From Sphagnum compactum (lineage: Eukaryota; Bryophyta; Sphagnopsida; Sphagnales): DNA of 64,000 bases. Location of the stretch: NCBI GenBank assembly GCA_965153455.1, contig OZ234500.1, positions 4,898,001 through 4,962,000 of the forward strand. Direction: 5' to 3'. The notes under the pieces are model-generated. The model was not told where the DNA came from and made no database searches. It saw only the letters and a program-made list of their open reading frames with translations. Below, piece after piece: positions 24,781 to 36,087 of this stretch. Numbering within the stretch: position 1 is the first letter of the stretch; each line of letters starts with the position of its first letter. A program made the position numbers and the translations under genes.

Positions 24781-27700
24781 AAAGAAGTCCTTTTTAGAAT
24801 TTTAGCATTTGAGGCATTCTAAATGATGTCATGTAGAGTCTTGTAAGTGGGTAGCTTCTTGTAAGCCTACTTTGTCTCTCTGATATATTTCTCTGTGTTT
24901 TGTCTTCCTTTTCTGGGTGTTTGTTTTGTTTTTCCCTTTCTTTTATTTTTGTGTTTCTTGTGTTGCTGTGTGTTGCTAGCTAGTATCATGGTTGAGTCTT
25001 GCCATTGCTGGGTTGAGTCATGGAACCCAGCATCATGAAACCAGACTCAACCCGGCAAATGGCAAGAAACCCATTGCCTAAACCTGATATGGAGGTTAGT
25101 GTTACACTAGCCTATGCCCATTGCAGGGAGATGATGAAATCAAGTGATAGAGAAGTCAATATTATACATGTTCTTGTTGATTGTCCCTGAACAAGTTAGA
25201 CTATTGTTCATTCATATTATTGCAAGTGAGTATTTTTTTTTCTGTTTTGTACTTTTTATAGTGTCCTTTCTTCCCAGTTTTATACAGCCTTTAGGAAGTA
25301 TTTCTTTGAATGAATTTGGATTGGTATAAATGCACAAACTATTGTGCTACTAATGAACACATGTAGATTAAAATGACTACAAATCATTTGCTACTCACAA
25401 TGATTGGTCATAGTTTGAATGTTATGAATTGGTTGGGCGTAGTGATTAGCACCCTTGTGACATTTAATCACTTCTTCAATGTATATAGTTGTATATTTAA
25501 TTGTTTGTGAATGTGTTTGTATGTGAAATGAGTAACATTAACCCCATAAATTGGATGTGAATATTGTTTCTTCAAGTTTTTTTTTTTTTTTTTTCAATTC
25601 GGGTTTTATGGATTAATTTCTAGTTATTATTTTTAAAGGTTTGGCTATTAGTATTAAGGTTTATGGGTTATTTTTTAGATGTTGATTTTTAGAAATTGCT
25701 TGCACTTTTAGGGTTATTTTTTCAAAATAAAAGGCTTTCATTTTAAGGAATATTTTTAATTATTGATTTCTAGGGTGTGGGTTTTAAGGGTTACAATTCA
25801 AACAAATAGTAAGTTTGGCTTTAAGTTTGGCAAATAGTAGGTTTTGGCTTTAAGTTTAGGGATTATTTTTTATTTATTCATCTATGCTTTGAATTTAGCA
25901 AAGATTATTTAGTTGATTTTAAGGTTTGGGTTATAAAGGTTATTTTTTAGTTGTTTCTCCAAGATTTACATTTTAAATTAATTTTTTTTGTGTTTATGGT
26001 TTAAAGTTTAAGGTTTGTGTTGTTGTAGGATTTACTTTAAATGGTTAGTTTTATGGTTTCAGTTTTTGAAATTTATGTTTTAAGTTATGGTTTTGGGCTT
26101 GATGATTCAAGGTTTAAGGTTTTCATTTTAAGATTTATTTTGTAATTATTTTTCTTATGTTTGGGTTTTAAGGGGTTTTTTTAAATCATTTGAATTTTTT
26201 CTGGGTTTAAGGTTACATATCATTTTAAAGTTAATGTTTTTTATTTGGGTTTAAATGTTACTTTCTATGAGATAAGATTGTATTTAAAGGCTTGGGTAAT
26301 CATTAATCATTAAACTTCAACATCATGCAAATTATGCATTTGAAAATATTTCTTTTGAGTTTTTAAAAAAACTTGAAAATATAGTTTTAAATTGCATAAC
26401 CCTCTTTTCCACTCATTGAAGGAATTTTGAGGAAAGATGTTTAAAAAAATTAATGTAACGCTGAATTCCATCATGCATAACAAAAAATAATGTGAAGTAA
26501 ACGTGAATTATCATTTTGATAATTCTTGCTTACTACAAAAACAATGGATTTTCATATGTTTACATTGTTTGGACTTTTGAAATGAAACTAAATTTTTTTC
26601 CTGAAATTTCCATGTTGTTTTTCAAATAAAAAACATGGTGCCTTGATACCAAAATTGTGAAAAAAATAAATTGAACCTATAAGACATGAGAAAAAGGTTT
26701 TAGATTTTTTTAAATAAAGAAAATCAAAAAAAATAATTTATGTAATGATATTTTATATGTACATATTTAACAAATATTAAAATCATACATGTGCCCATTA
26801 TAAAATCAAAGATGTGTGAACTCGAGATTTTGAATTTTAATAACAAGCCTTGGTGTGACAATGTAATTGAACTCTTTGTAAACAAACTAACCTTCAAAAT
26901 CACAATTATGAAATTATACATTGTACATTGAAATATGCTTCAAAATGCATAATAGATGAAAATTTCCATCAATTCTAAAAGGCCATAAAAAAGGAAACTT
27001 TTGATTCAAACAAACATTGCAAGTTCAACATGATCCCCTACCTACAACATTAGTTGTGTGGAAATAACATGATGTTTTGGCATCACGAGACGAGAATGAT
27101 ATTGAAACTTCAACTAACATTTTCATATTGTAAGAGCCAAAAAATTAATATGCACTCCACATAGTTTTGAATATCAAGATTGGTTTAGTCATTTGTTTTA
27201 ACATGATTCATAATTTTTTTATGAAAATGGACGTTAAAAATTGTGACAAAGAAATTGTTATTATCACCTTGCTGTGTTTTTTTTCATCATGAAAATAAAA
27301 AAGATTCTAGTATTATGAGAGATATCTTATTGTTAATGGTCCTTGACAATGGTGCAAAACCAACACTATTCATATTGCTCTCTTGTTTATCTTTTTTTTG
27401 TCCTTTGTTTTATTTTTCCTTTTAAAAAGTTTTTAAGGTTTTGATGAAAAAGTTTGTCCTTACGTTTATTTCTCGATCATGATAATGAAAATTTTTTCAT
27501 TCTTATGAAAGATTTATGGTCCTTATTAAAACACAAATTTATTATACACAACATAGTGAGGAAGAATAACAGTGTTTGCATCTTATAACATATCTAAGGC
27601 AAAGGGCACAACATCTTCAATTTTATGAAGTTGCTAATAAGGCTTGGGCAATTATTGTTGAATAATGACTTTGAACAAATTGACTAAGATTGTATGTTAA

Positions 27701-28430
27701 TTCATCATGATACCATGGTGGCCATTGTGTTGCATAACGTTATTCCAGCAATAAAAACAATGGCACACTTATTCTAATTAGGTGAAACTATTTCAAGGTC
27801 TTATTCAAAGGACTTTAAAATGGCATTGTTTGGCCATAGGTATTATTGCAACATCAACACCATGGGTGGGTAGGTTTTTATTCTTTAAGACTTACACTTT
27901 TACATAATATATAGTTTTATTTAATTATCCTTTATTAGAAGTTGACAGAGTTTTGACATTTTTATTACAATCATTTGATTTTCTAGCCATGTACACTAAA
28001 ATTGACTTAATAGATTTAAAAGCTTATATCAAAATTTATATAAGTTCTTTCATCATCAGCTATGTTTTTGCCTCTTATTGATTATTATTATTATCAACAT
28101 GGTAATAGGACATGTCATTTAAGACACCTAATCGCTAGTGTGGCTTAATCACAAGACAATTTGTGATTATGATTGTTGGGACTATAAAGTCATGGAAGTC
28201 ATTAGTGTTTGATGAAATCCATAAATTATGGCCGTTTGATAAAATTCATTAAAAATGAAATAAATATGTTTTTCACCCATGCAATGTCGACATGTGGCAT
28301 GTAAACACATGTTATAAAGGCTAAAAGCCTAGCCTATATGTTAGGAATGTAGGCCCTAGCCTACCTAGGAATGTAGGCTAACTTAGTAGCTAGCAAACTA
28401 AGCTAGTTAGGTTAGTTCACGCTAAGTTGC
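24781..28430. other. Repeat-rich intergenic DNA
   Basis: No gene seen. The notable parts are an imperfect inverted repeat at 24990-25072 and a C-poor G/T-rich tract at about 25575-26270 built from degenerate TTTAAGG/TTTAGGG-like words. The rest is plain AT-rich sequence. Confidence 0.5.
24990..25072. repeat. Imperfect inverted repeat (hairpin), 27-bp arms
   Basis: The left arm 24990-25018 (GGTTGAGTCTTGCCATTGCT...) pairs with 25045-25072 (ACTCAACCCGGCAAATGGCA...) with a loop of about 26 bases. It could be a MITE remnant or a transcribed hairpin; sequence alone does not decide. Confidence 0.6.
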
Positions 28431-28508
28431 AAGTGTGAGGACTTGAACCCCTCACCTCCACATTGAGGGAAAAAATCCTTAACCCCCACTTTACCATTGT
28501 ACCCCATG
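28431..28508 (-). mobile_element. tRNA-derived SINE-like unit, copy 1
   Basis: On the minus strand there is an A-box-like TACAATGGTAAAGTGG followed about 40 bp later by a B-box-like GGTTCAAGTCC. This spacing is typical of internal RNA polymerase III promoters, but no tRNA cloverleaf forms. A related unit with the same flank (TTGCAAGTGTGAGGA) occurs at 50719-50786. Two copies with a shared promoter layout support a SINE family. Confidence 0.5.
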
Positions 28509-28599
28509 ATTTTTACATGACAAAAAATATCACCTATATTGTTATAAACATTTTTTTCTAACCTATTTTATAAATTAGGTTATACTTACCTAACAGAAC

Positions 28600-29070
28600 C
28601 TACCTAATAATTTAATAGGTACCTATCTTGGTAGGTAATAGGTAAATAGTACCTTGAGGTAGTAGGAAGTAGGTAGTAGGTAGGTAGGTAGGTGCCTAGT
28701 AGTAGGTACATATGTAATACCAATCTAATAGGGAGGTAATTAGGTAGGTAGCTACATACTACTATTTAGTAGGTAAGTAAGTAGATAAGTAAATAGGTAC
28801 ATACACACGTATGTACATACATGTATTACCTACTAGGTAAGGAGGTAGGTATTTAGTAGTAAATAGTAGGTAGGTACCGAATAATAAGTAGTAGGTAGGT
28901 AAGTATATACTACCTATTTAGTAGGTAGATAGGTACTTAAAAGTAAGTATGTAGTAGGTAATTAAGTAGGTATGTATTACCTATATCTAGTAGGTATGTA
29001 TGTACTACATAGTAGGTAGGTAGATAATAGGTAGTACTAACTCATAGGTACTAGATATTTTATAGGTAGC
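28600..29070. repeat. Degenerate TAGGTA/AGGT array
   Basis: About 470 bp composed mainly of TAGG and TAGGTA words with interspersed TACATAC. Similar but shorter blocks occur near 38660-38785 and 50610-51140, so it is a recurrent component rather than one local microsatellite. Confidence 0.85.
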
Positions 29071-29624
29071 TAGAAATAGTTAGTAAGTAGCTAACACTTA
29101 ATTAAATTATTAACATAGGTAGGTTATTAATGTATGTAAGCTAGTCATGTAGTCGCAATGTAATCACAAAATAGTCCTAATCTAGTCATGTAGTCATGAT
29201 GCGATTGCAATGTAGTCACAAATTTGAGTGAAAGTATATGATTAAGGACATATGACTACACAATTAAATTAGGACATTAGTTGTAAATGTCCAAGTCATG
29301 AAAAACATGTTTTGGCTTCATTTACACAACTCTTTTCGATCATCAATCCTTTCAATGGGCAAAAATCAATATGTGATTGAATGTTTTGTAAAAGGATGAA
29401 TCAAATACAATTTTGATTGTTCAATTATTCTCTGTTGAATCATTGTTATGTGCTTATATGAAATGAACAATGTCAACATGGATGTGTTTTATACGTATGA
29501 AACATAACATTTTCTCAATACACTGATTGAAAAAATAATTTGTCACACACCGGAGATGAGTTCAATGAACTATGCAAAAAAAATAAAATTTGACAACATA
29601 AAAGATGAAAAATTGGTCCTTTAC

Positions 29625-29836
29625 TGTTGAGATGTCAAGCTCAACTAGAGTTGACACTCATGATGTGCGTCAGTGACCGTTCTACATCGACTGGAGCGCT
29701 TAGTGACCGTTGTACATCTACATCAACTGACGCGCACGCAACGGATCTTCGCCACTGTTTTTTTGCAGGACTTGTTGCCTTTTTGGTGTGTGTGTGTTTT
29801 GCAAGAGTTAAAGCTCTCCCCCCCCCAATCTTTTCA
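29625..29836 (+). repeat. 5' LTR (212 bp)
   Basis: TG...CA termini; ends directly before the primer-binding site. Contains the full LTR interior that is missing from the 3' copy. Confidence 0.93.
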
Positions 29837-29852
29837 TGGTATTAGAGCCTGG
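29837..29852 (+). other. Primer-binding site for initiator tRNA-Met
   Basis: TGGTATTAGAGCCTGG starts immediately after the 5' LTR and matches the plant Copia primer site (TGGTATCAGAGC) with one substitution. Confidence 0.9.
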
Positions 29853-30133
29853 TACAGGCTAAGGGCTGAGCAGCAAGCACAAGAAGCAAAGGAGGCGGTA
29901 CGGTGGCGAGAGGTCATCATCTCTTCCCCCTTCATGTTCACCACTACACCCGTGTCAGAGCTCTTCGGGAGGCACCGGCAAACGACATCGGATCGAGGAG
30001 CTGTCTTCGCCAAGACGAAGCTATAGGGATTGTATATTGCTTCTCGGACGGAATTTTGGGGCTGAAACTACATTTTTGCATCATCTCGACCTCTGTTTTG
30101 AGTCAACAGGCGTTCATGTGCTATTCGGACAAG

Positions 30134-31078
30134 ATGTCAGACGGCATCAATCAAATTGTTAGTGAGAAGCTTGACAAGAACAACTTCCATGCTTGGAAGT
30201 TCAGGATGACCAATTTCCTTATGGGAAAAGGATTTTGGGACTATGTGGAGAATGAAGACCCTCCAGAGTTGCCCGAGGAGAATGCCACTGCAGTAGAGAT
30301 AAAGGCATTCAAGGATTGGAACCAGGGTGCACGCAAGGTCATGTGTTGGTTGTCTGTCATTGTTACAGACACTATGATTGGGCACATACAGGATGCTCAC
30401 ACTCCAACATAAACATGGCAGAACTTGGTGCAAATGTTCCAGACAAATACAAAGGCAAGGAAGCTGCAGCTAAAACAAGAGCTGCACACTGTGGAGAAGA
30501 AGAACATGTCTATCAATGAGTATTCATTGAAGATCAAGGGTATTGTTGAATCCCTTGCATCTATTAATGTATCTGTGGATGATGATGATTTGGTCAGCGT
30601 TTGTCTAAATGGACTTGGAAAAGGAATACAAACCTTTCAAGACATCCATAATTGTCAAGGAGAATGTTCCCAACTTTCGAGATCTCGTCTCAATGCTGAT
30701 TGTAGAAGAGAAAACTTTAAATGAAGACTGTTCTACACAAAACAAGAACAATGTAGAGCAGCAGGCCTTCTACTCAACTACAGGTAGAGGCAGAGGAAGA
30801 GGTCGTGGTCAAGGCCAAGGTGGTGGCTGTTTTGGAAATCAGAATTTTGGACAACAACAATCAAATGACTCACAACAACAACAGTCATACAGAGGTGGTG
30901 GAAGAGGCCAGTCTCAAGGCCGGGGGGGGCAAAGAGGACGTGGCAATTGGAACAGACAACAATCTGGGTCAGATTCTAGAGACTGTCATTATTGTGGCAA
31001 ACCAGGCCATTGGGCCAGAGAATGTAGAAAGAAGGAGGGTGACATGAGGAATGGAAGACTGCAACAGAATAATTATGC
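30134..31078 (+). pseudogene. gag: Copia gag, disrupted
   Basis: Starts at ATG 30134 and shows the gag N-terminal fold motif NNFHAWKFRM. A TAA stop at 30410-30412 and a one-base insertion near 30626 break the frame. Downstream there is an RGRGRGQGQGGG-type Gly/Arg/Gln tract and a CCHC zinc knuckle (CHYCGKPGHWAREC, about 30984-31026), which binds RNA in nucleocapsid. Gag would form the particle shell; this copy cannot make full-length protein. Confidence 0.9.
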
Positions 31079-34000
31079 ATCCTCAAGCAAGCAGGCTGAA
31101 GATAGGTATGAACATCTATTTGTTGTGCAGCACATGCTAAATACAGTGGCTGCAAATGTATTCACAAATGTTGATAATGTATGGTATGTGGATTCGGGAG
31201 CCTCTAACCACATGACCTATCATGGTGAGTGGTTTAGGGATGTCAAAAATCTGGAAAAACCAGGTTATGTAGAGATGGGAGATGACACAGCCCATCCCAT
31301 TGCTCATATCGGGAATGTGCCATTAGCTATGCAAGATGGCAAGATAAAGTACTTGTCTAATGTACTTCATGTGCCTAATATCACAAAGAACTTGGTTTCT
31401 GTTGGGCAAATGATTGAGCAGGGTTTGCAAGTTCGATTCAACCCTGATGGCTGCTATGTCGAAGACTTCAAGGACAAATGTCGTTTAGTTGCTGAGGGCA
31501 AAAGAGTGGGCATAATGTTTACTTTGGATGTAAGCATGCCTGAGGTGGAAGCTGCTATGTTTGCACAAGGTGCAGGAGTTGTGGCTGATATGGACATATG
31601 GCATAAGCGTATCGGTCATGTAAATGAGCAACGATTAAAGTCTATGCAGAATTCAGAAATTGTCACTGGTTTGCCAAAGTTTAAGGTGGATGGAATGCAT
31701 AAGATATGTGAAGCATGTCAATTTGGGAAGCAAACAAGGAATGTGTTTCCGCATGACAAGAATGTAAGTAGAGAGCACTTGATGTAGTGCATTCAAATGT
31801 ATGGGGGCCAACCAAGACGACGTCAATGGGAGGATGTCGCTATTATGTATCATTCATTGATGACCACACAAGGAAAGTGTGGGTGTACTTCATGAAGGAA
31901 AAAAGTGAAGTGTTTACTCACTTTCAGAATTTCAGAATGTTGGCTGAAAAGCAAACATGGTTGCAAGTTAAGTGCCTAAGGTCAGATGGAGGGGGAGAAT
32001 ATTTCTCCATTGAATTTATTACATATCTGAAAATGCATGGAATTTAGAAACAATTTACATGCAGGTATACTCCGCAGCAAAATGGAGTTGCTGAGAGAAA
32101 GAACAGGCACATTGCAGAGGTTGCTCGTGCATTAATGGTTGACAAGAGCATGCCACATCATTATTGGGCTGAAGCAGTTGCGACTGCAGTTTACATCATG
32201 AACAGGACCCCCACAGCAGCAGTGCATGGTATGACTCCAAAGGATAAGTACAGTGGCAGAAAACCAGATTTGTCACACTTGAAAGTGTTTGGGTGCATTG
32301 CATATGTCCATGTACAAGATGAGCTACGGACTAAATTGGATCCGAAGGCTGAAAAATGTATTTTCATTGGATACTCACTTGAGCAGAAAGCGTACAGATG
32401 TTATAACCCTATCACACATGAAATGAAGGTGAGCAGGGATGTTGTGTTTGATGAAATGAGCAACTGGTATACTAAAAGACACTATTGGGCTGATGCAGAC
32501 GAGCATGTGGTTGCAAAGAACGCAGGTCAACAATCACAAACATTAAGTGGACCACGAGAGTCCCCTTCTAGTGGGTCTACTAATAGACCATGGAGTGGTA
32601 GGCTGCGTCATAATAGCAGTTCTACAAATACAGGTGATGCATCATATAAAGGAAAAGAGAAGGTTGGTGAGGCCCTTGGTATGCCTGACATTTCTGCAGG
32701 ATATTCACATGTAGATGGAGAGTCTAGTGGCTCTGAGCAGAGCCTTGATGAGGAGTTTGGGATTCCAGCTATCAAGACACCTAGTGTGAAAAGAGCTAAT
32801 GCAGCAAATAGGACACCACGGACAGATCCAGGTCCACGCAGGTCTACCAGGGAAAGACGACCAGTCCAGAGATTGATATATGATGGTTATGTAGCTCACC
32901 ATTATGCATATCTGGCAAAGGTTGTGCAGGATGTTGAACCCATTTGTTTTGAGGATGCCATTGGGCATGCACTTTGGGATAAAGCCATGGATGAGGAGAT
33001 GGCTGCATTGGATGCAAACAGGACATGGGAGTTGGTGCCTTTGCCTGAAGGGAAAAAGGCTATTGGATGTAAGTGGGTGTACAAAGTGAAGCACAACTCG
33101 GATGGAAGCATAAGCAGGTATAAGGCTAAATTAGTAGCCAAAGGATATGCCCAGACACATGGCATTGATTATGAGGAAACATTTGCTCCTGCTGCAAAGA
33201 TGGCAACAGTGAGAGCTGTGATTGCAGTGGCTGCATCAAGAGGTTGGGTGTTACATCAAATGGATGTAAAGAATGCCTTCTTGCATGGCGAGTTGCAAGA
33301 ATAGGTGTATTTGGACCAGCCACCTGGATATGAGGATATGAGTCACCCAAATTATGTGTGCAGGCTGCGTAAAGCCTTGTATGGACTGAAACAGGCACCG
33401 AGAGCATGGCATGACAAAATTGCAGAATATCTTGTCACCATTGGCTTTCGTATGTCAAATGCAGATCATTCACTCTATGTGCATAAGAGTGATGAGGGTA
33501 TTGTGGTCATCACTATCTATGTGGATGATTTGATTGTTGGGGATGACAATGAGAAGGAAGTTGAGCATGTAAAAAGTCTCCTTAAGCAGAAGTTTGACAT
33601 GAAGGATTTGGGTGAGCTCAAATTCTTCCTAGGCATTGAGATCATCAGGACGCCTGAAGGTATATGGTTGTTACAGCGACAGTATGCATTGGACATGCTG
33701 TCCAAATATGGTATGGTTGGTTGTAAGCCCATTTCTGTACCACTGAATCAGAATGGCAAGCTGAGTGCAGATGCAGGTGAGGTTTTAGAGGATGCCACTC
33801 TGTATAGGAAGATATTGGGCAGTCTTATCTACATGACGATCACCAGGCCGGACTTAAACTACACAGTTGGGTTGGAGAGCCAGTTTATGCAGGTTCCTCG
33901 GAAGCCACATTTGGATGGTGTGAGGCACACATTACGTTATGTGAGTGCCACAGCAGATTATGGTCTCTTTTATGAGGCTAGCACAAAGTTGCAGGTGCAT

Positions 34001-34219
34001 GGATACATAGATGCTGATTGGGCTGGTAGCACCTCAGATAGGAGATCTACTAGCGATTTTATGTTCTCTTTTGGGAGTGCTGCTGTTACGTGGAGTAGCA
34101 AGAAGCAGCCGACAGTTGCCTTGTCGAGTACAGAGGCAGAGTATAGGGGTGCTGCGATGGCAGCATGTGAGGTAGCTTGGAGTGATGGAGTTGGAGTTGA
34201 GCTTGAGGGGGAGTGTTGA
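31079..34219 (+). pseudogene. pol: Copia pol (protease, integrase, RT, RNase H), disrupted
   Basis: Order along the strand: protease (WYVDSGASNHM, active DSG at 31191-31199), GAG-pre-integrase zinc motif (WHKRIGH and CEACQFGK, to 31760), integrase core ([29 protein letters not shown]), reverse transcriptase (VDDLIVG at about 33519-33539), and RNase H (DADWAGS; LSSTEAEYRGA). A one-base deletion near 31782 shifts frame and TAG stops sit at 32045-32047 and 33302-33304. The frame runs from ACEVAW straight into the polypurine region, so roughly the last 100 codons of RNase H are deleted. This is an inactive fossil. Confidence 0.92.
34204..34213 (+). other. Polypurine tract
   Basis: TGAGGGGGAG directly abuts the 3' LTR start, the normal place for plus-strand priming. 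Confidence 0.85.
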
Positions 34220-34279
34220 GATGTCAAGCTCAACTAGAGCTGACACTCATGATAAAGCTCTCCCCCCCCAATCTTTTCA
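34214..34279 (+). repeat. 3' LTR, internally deleted (66 bp)
   Basis: Matches the first 40 and last 26 bases of the 5' LTR; about 146 bp between CATGAT and AAAGCTC is missing. Confidence 0.92.
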
Positions 34280-34284
34280 TTTAC

Positions 34285-36087
34285 AAGGTTCTTTACAAAA
34301 ATGCGTTGGCAACAAAATTGAAGTGTTTCACGAGGATGAGCCCGATAATTGAGAGATTGATTAAAAGTTATTATGGCATCATGTCTTTGCCATAAAAAAT
34401 GAAAGTGAACATTCCCATACCTTGTATCATTAATAGGGCGAAAACAAACTCTATTTCGTTGTGTTTGTTTTAAAATTTACCTCGATGAAAACAATTGTAA
34501 TTACCAATAACCATCATGCATTGAAAATTTTGTGATACCCACCACCCTATTTCTTAGTAACTTCGTTGGGGTAGTGTTAAGGTTTCATCAATCAAATGAC
34601 AATATCATAGTAAACATGGTGTCATTATAATGTTTCAATAAGTTTATCTGGGTTCAAGGTGTGATTGCCTCCATAAAACAATTCCATATGTGATTGTATG
34701 CGATATCTTTGAAAAATGTTATGAATTAGAGGATGCAAGTTTTGACATAAGTTGTATGCCTTGTGTTCAATTGAATATGTTTATTACTTCTAAGTTTAAC
34801 ATTCATGAATAAACAATTCTACAAGTTTTTGAAAGTTTATAATCTAGAACTTTGTAATTATTTTTCAGATGGTCTATCTTAATATCATTGTGATGAATAA
34901 AGGCTACCTTTTAAAGAGCCTTGTAAAAACAATTAAAAGTTTGTTTGATAAGTATAAATTTCTTTTTGAAATTACAACATTAAAAGTTTGCATGATTGTG
35001 TATAAAAGTTATGTATGTGGAAATCTTTTTAAAGCCCAGTTTTTATTTTTTGTGTATTCTCCCATTATGTACTTTCCCCTATATTTGTTTGTTTTACCCT
35101 TCCTTGTTTTCCCTTTTGATGTTAGCTATCAACAAAACCCATAGAACATCTTCCCATTACATCTGCACTTGTGCTAGGAACTTGGTATAAACATTGATTT
35201 GTACCCTAGGTAAAGAGCTATTGGAGCCAATGCATAAATTTAAGATTTAGGGTGAAAATTCATTACCATATCCATATATATATATATATATATATATATA
35301 CTCACAATATATCAATGACGATTTGAAAGATTGCCACTCCTAAGCATAGTACTTCTTTTACAGTGTCGAACTATTTGTTATTATTTCTAAATTTATTATT
35401 CTATGTTTTAATGTCTATGATGACCTTAAACTCTAAGTTATTCTATGTTTTTATGTTTAAATTGACCTCAAACTTCACACCTTTTGGGATGTAGAAATGT
35501 TTGCTTAAGACACAAGGGGCTTGCAAATTGTGAAGTCTAATGGTTTGGAACATGGGGATGTGTAAGATTTCATGAGACAATTTATTTTGTGTAAACAAAG
35601 GAAATATGAATAATCACAATTTAATGGGTATCTAATTTGCATGTTTGTAATAACTATTAATTCCAAGCGTTTTGGTTGCAAGCATTAGAACTATTGGTGT
35701 TGAATAGAAACCACCTGTTGATTATAAAACTAGCTCCCAATTTTAGTATTGTAGCTGACAAATTGATATGGGTTTTAGGCCTAGGAATATATATAATGAT
35801 ATCACTAAAGAATACCAATATTTACCTATATGTTTTGTTGTGCACATGGATGATCTGAAGGAAAGCTTTGAATTAAGACAAAACAAGAACTATGCAAATG
35901 TAAAGGGAGTTGATGTTATTATTAATGTGCAATGCAATTGAAATATTTTATTGTAAAACATTTATTGAAACTTATTTGTGTGACTAACTCTTAACATAGA
36001 TCTACACACATTCTTGGCATGTTGCATGTACATCATACATGTTTTTAGCATCTATAGTAACACTAGGTGTAGTTGTAAAACTCCTTG
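34285..36087. other. AT-rich intergenic, with decayed RT copy and (TA)n
   Basis: 34683-34930 is a degraded relative of the 24460-24780 reverse-transcriptase fragment, sharing CAATTTTACAAGTTTTTGA-like and GAATAAAGGCTACCTT blocks. A (TA)14 run lies at 35273-35300. No gene seen. Confidence 0.5.

Larger units (their letters stand above)
29625..34279 (+). mobile_element. Copia LTR retrotransposon, degenerate, with TTTAC target duplication
   Basis: Boundaries are exact. The left LTR begins TGTTGAGATG and ends TTTTCA, the right LTR has the same ends, and TTTAC flanks both sides (29620-29624 and 34280-34284). A primer-binding site, a polypurine tract, and gag-protease-integrase-RT-RNase H order identify Ty1/Copia. 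The element is dead: in-frame stops at 30410, 32045 and 33302, a one-base insertion near 30626, a one-base deletion near 31782, loss of the 3' part of RNase H near 34180, and a right LTR lacking about 146 bp. The aligned 66 bp of LTRs show one substitution and one C-run indel, suggesting a moderately young insertion, but the sample is tiny. Confidence 0.95.

Noticed and set aside
28431-28508. A functional tRNA gene
   Set aside because: A- and B-box-like words are present, but no acceptor stem or anticodon arm folds, and a related decayed copy exists, fitting a SINE better.
30600-30640. Programmed gag-pol frameshift in the Copia element
   Set aside because: The shift lies within gag, before the zinc knuckle, and other random lesions are present; Copia elements normally use one frame.
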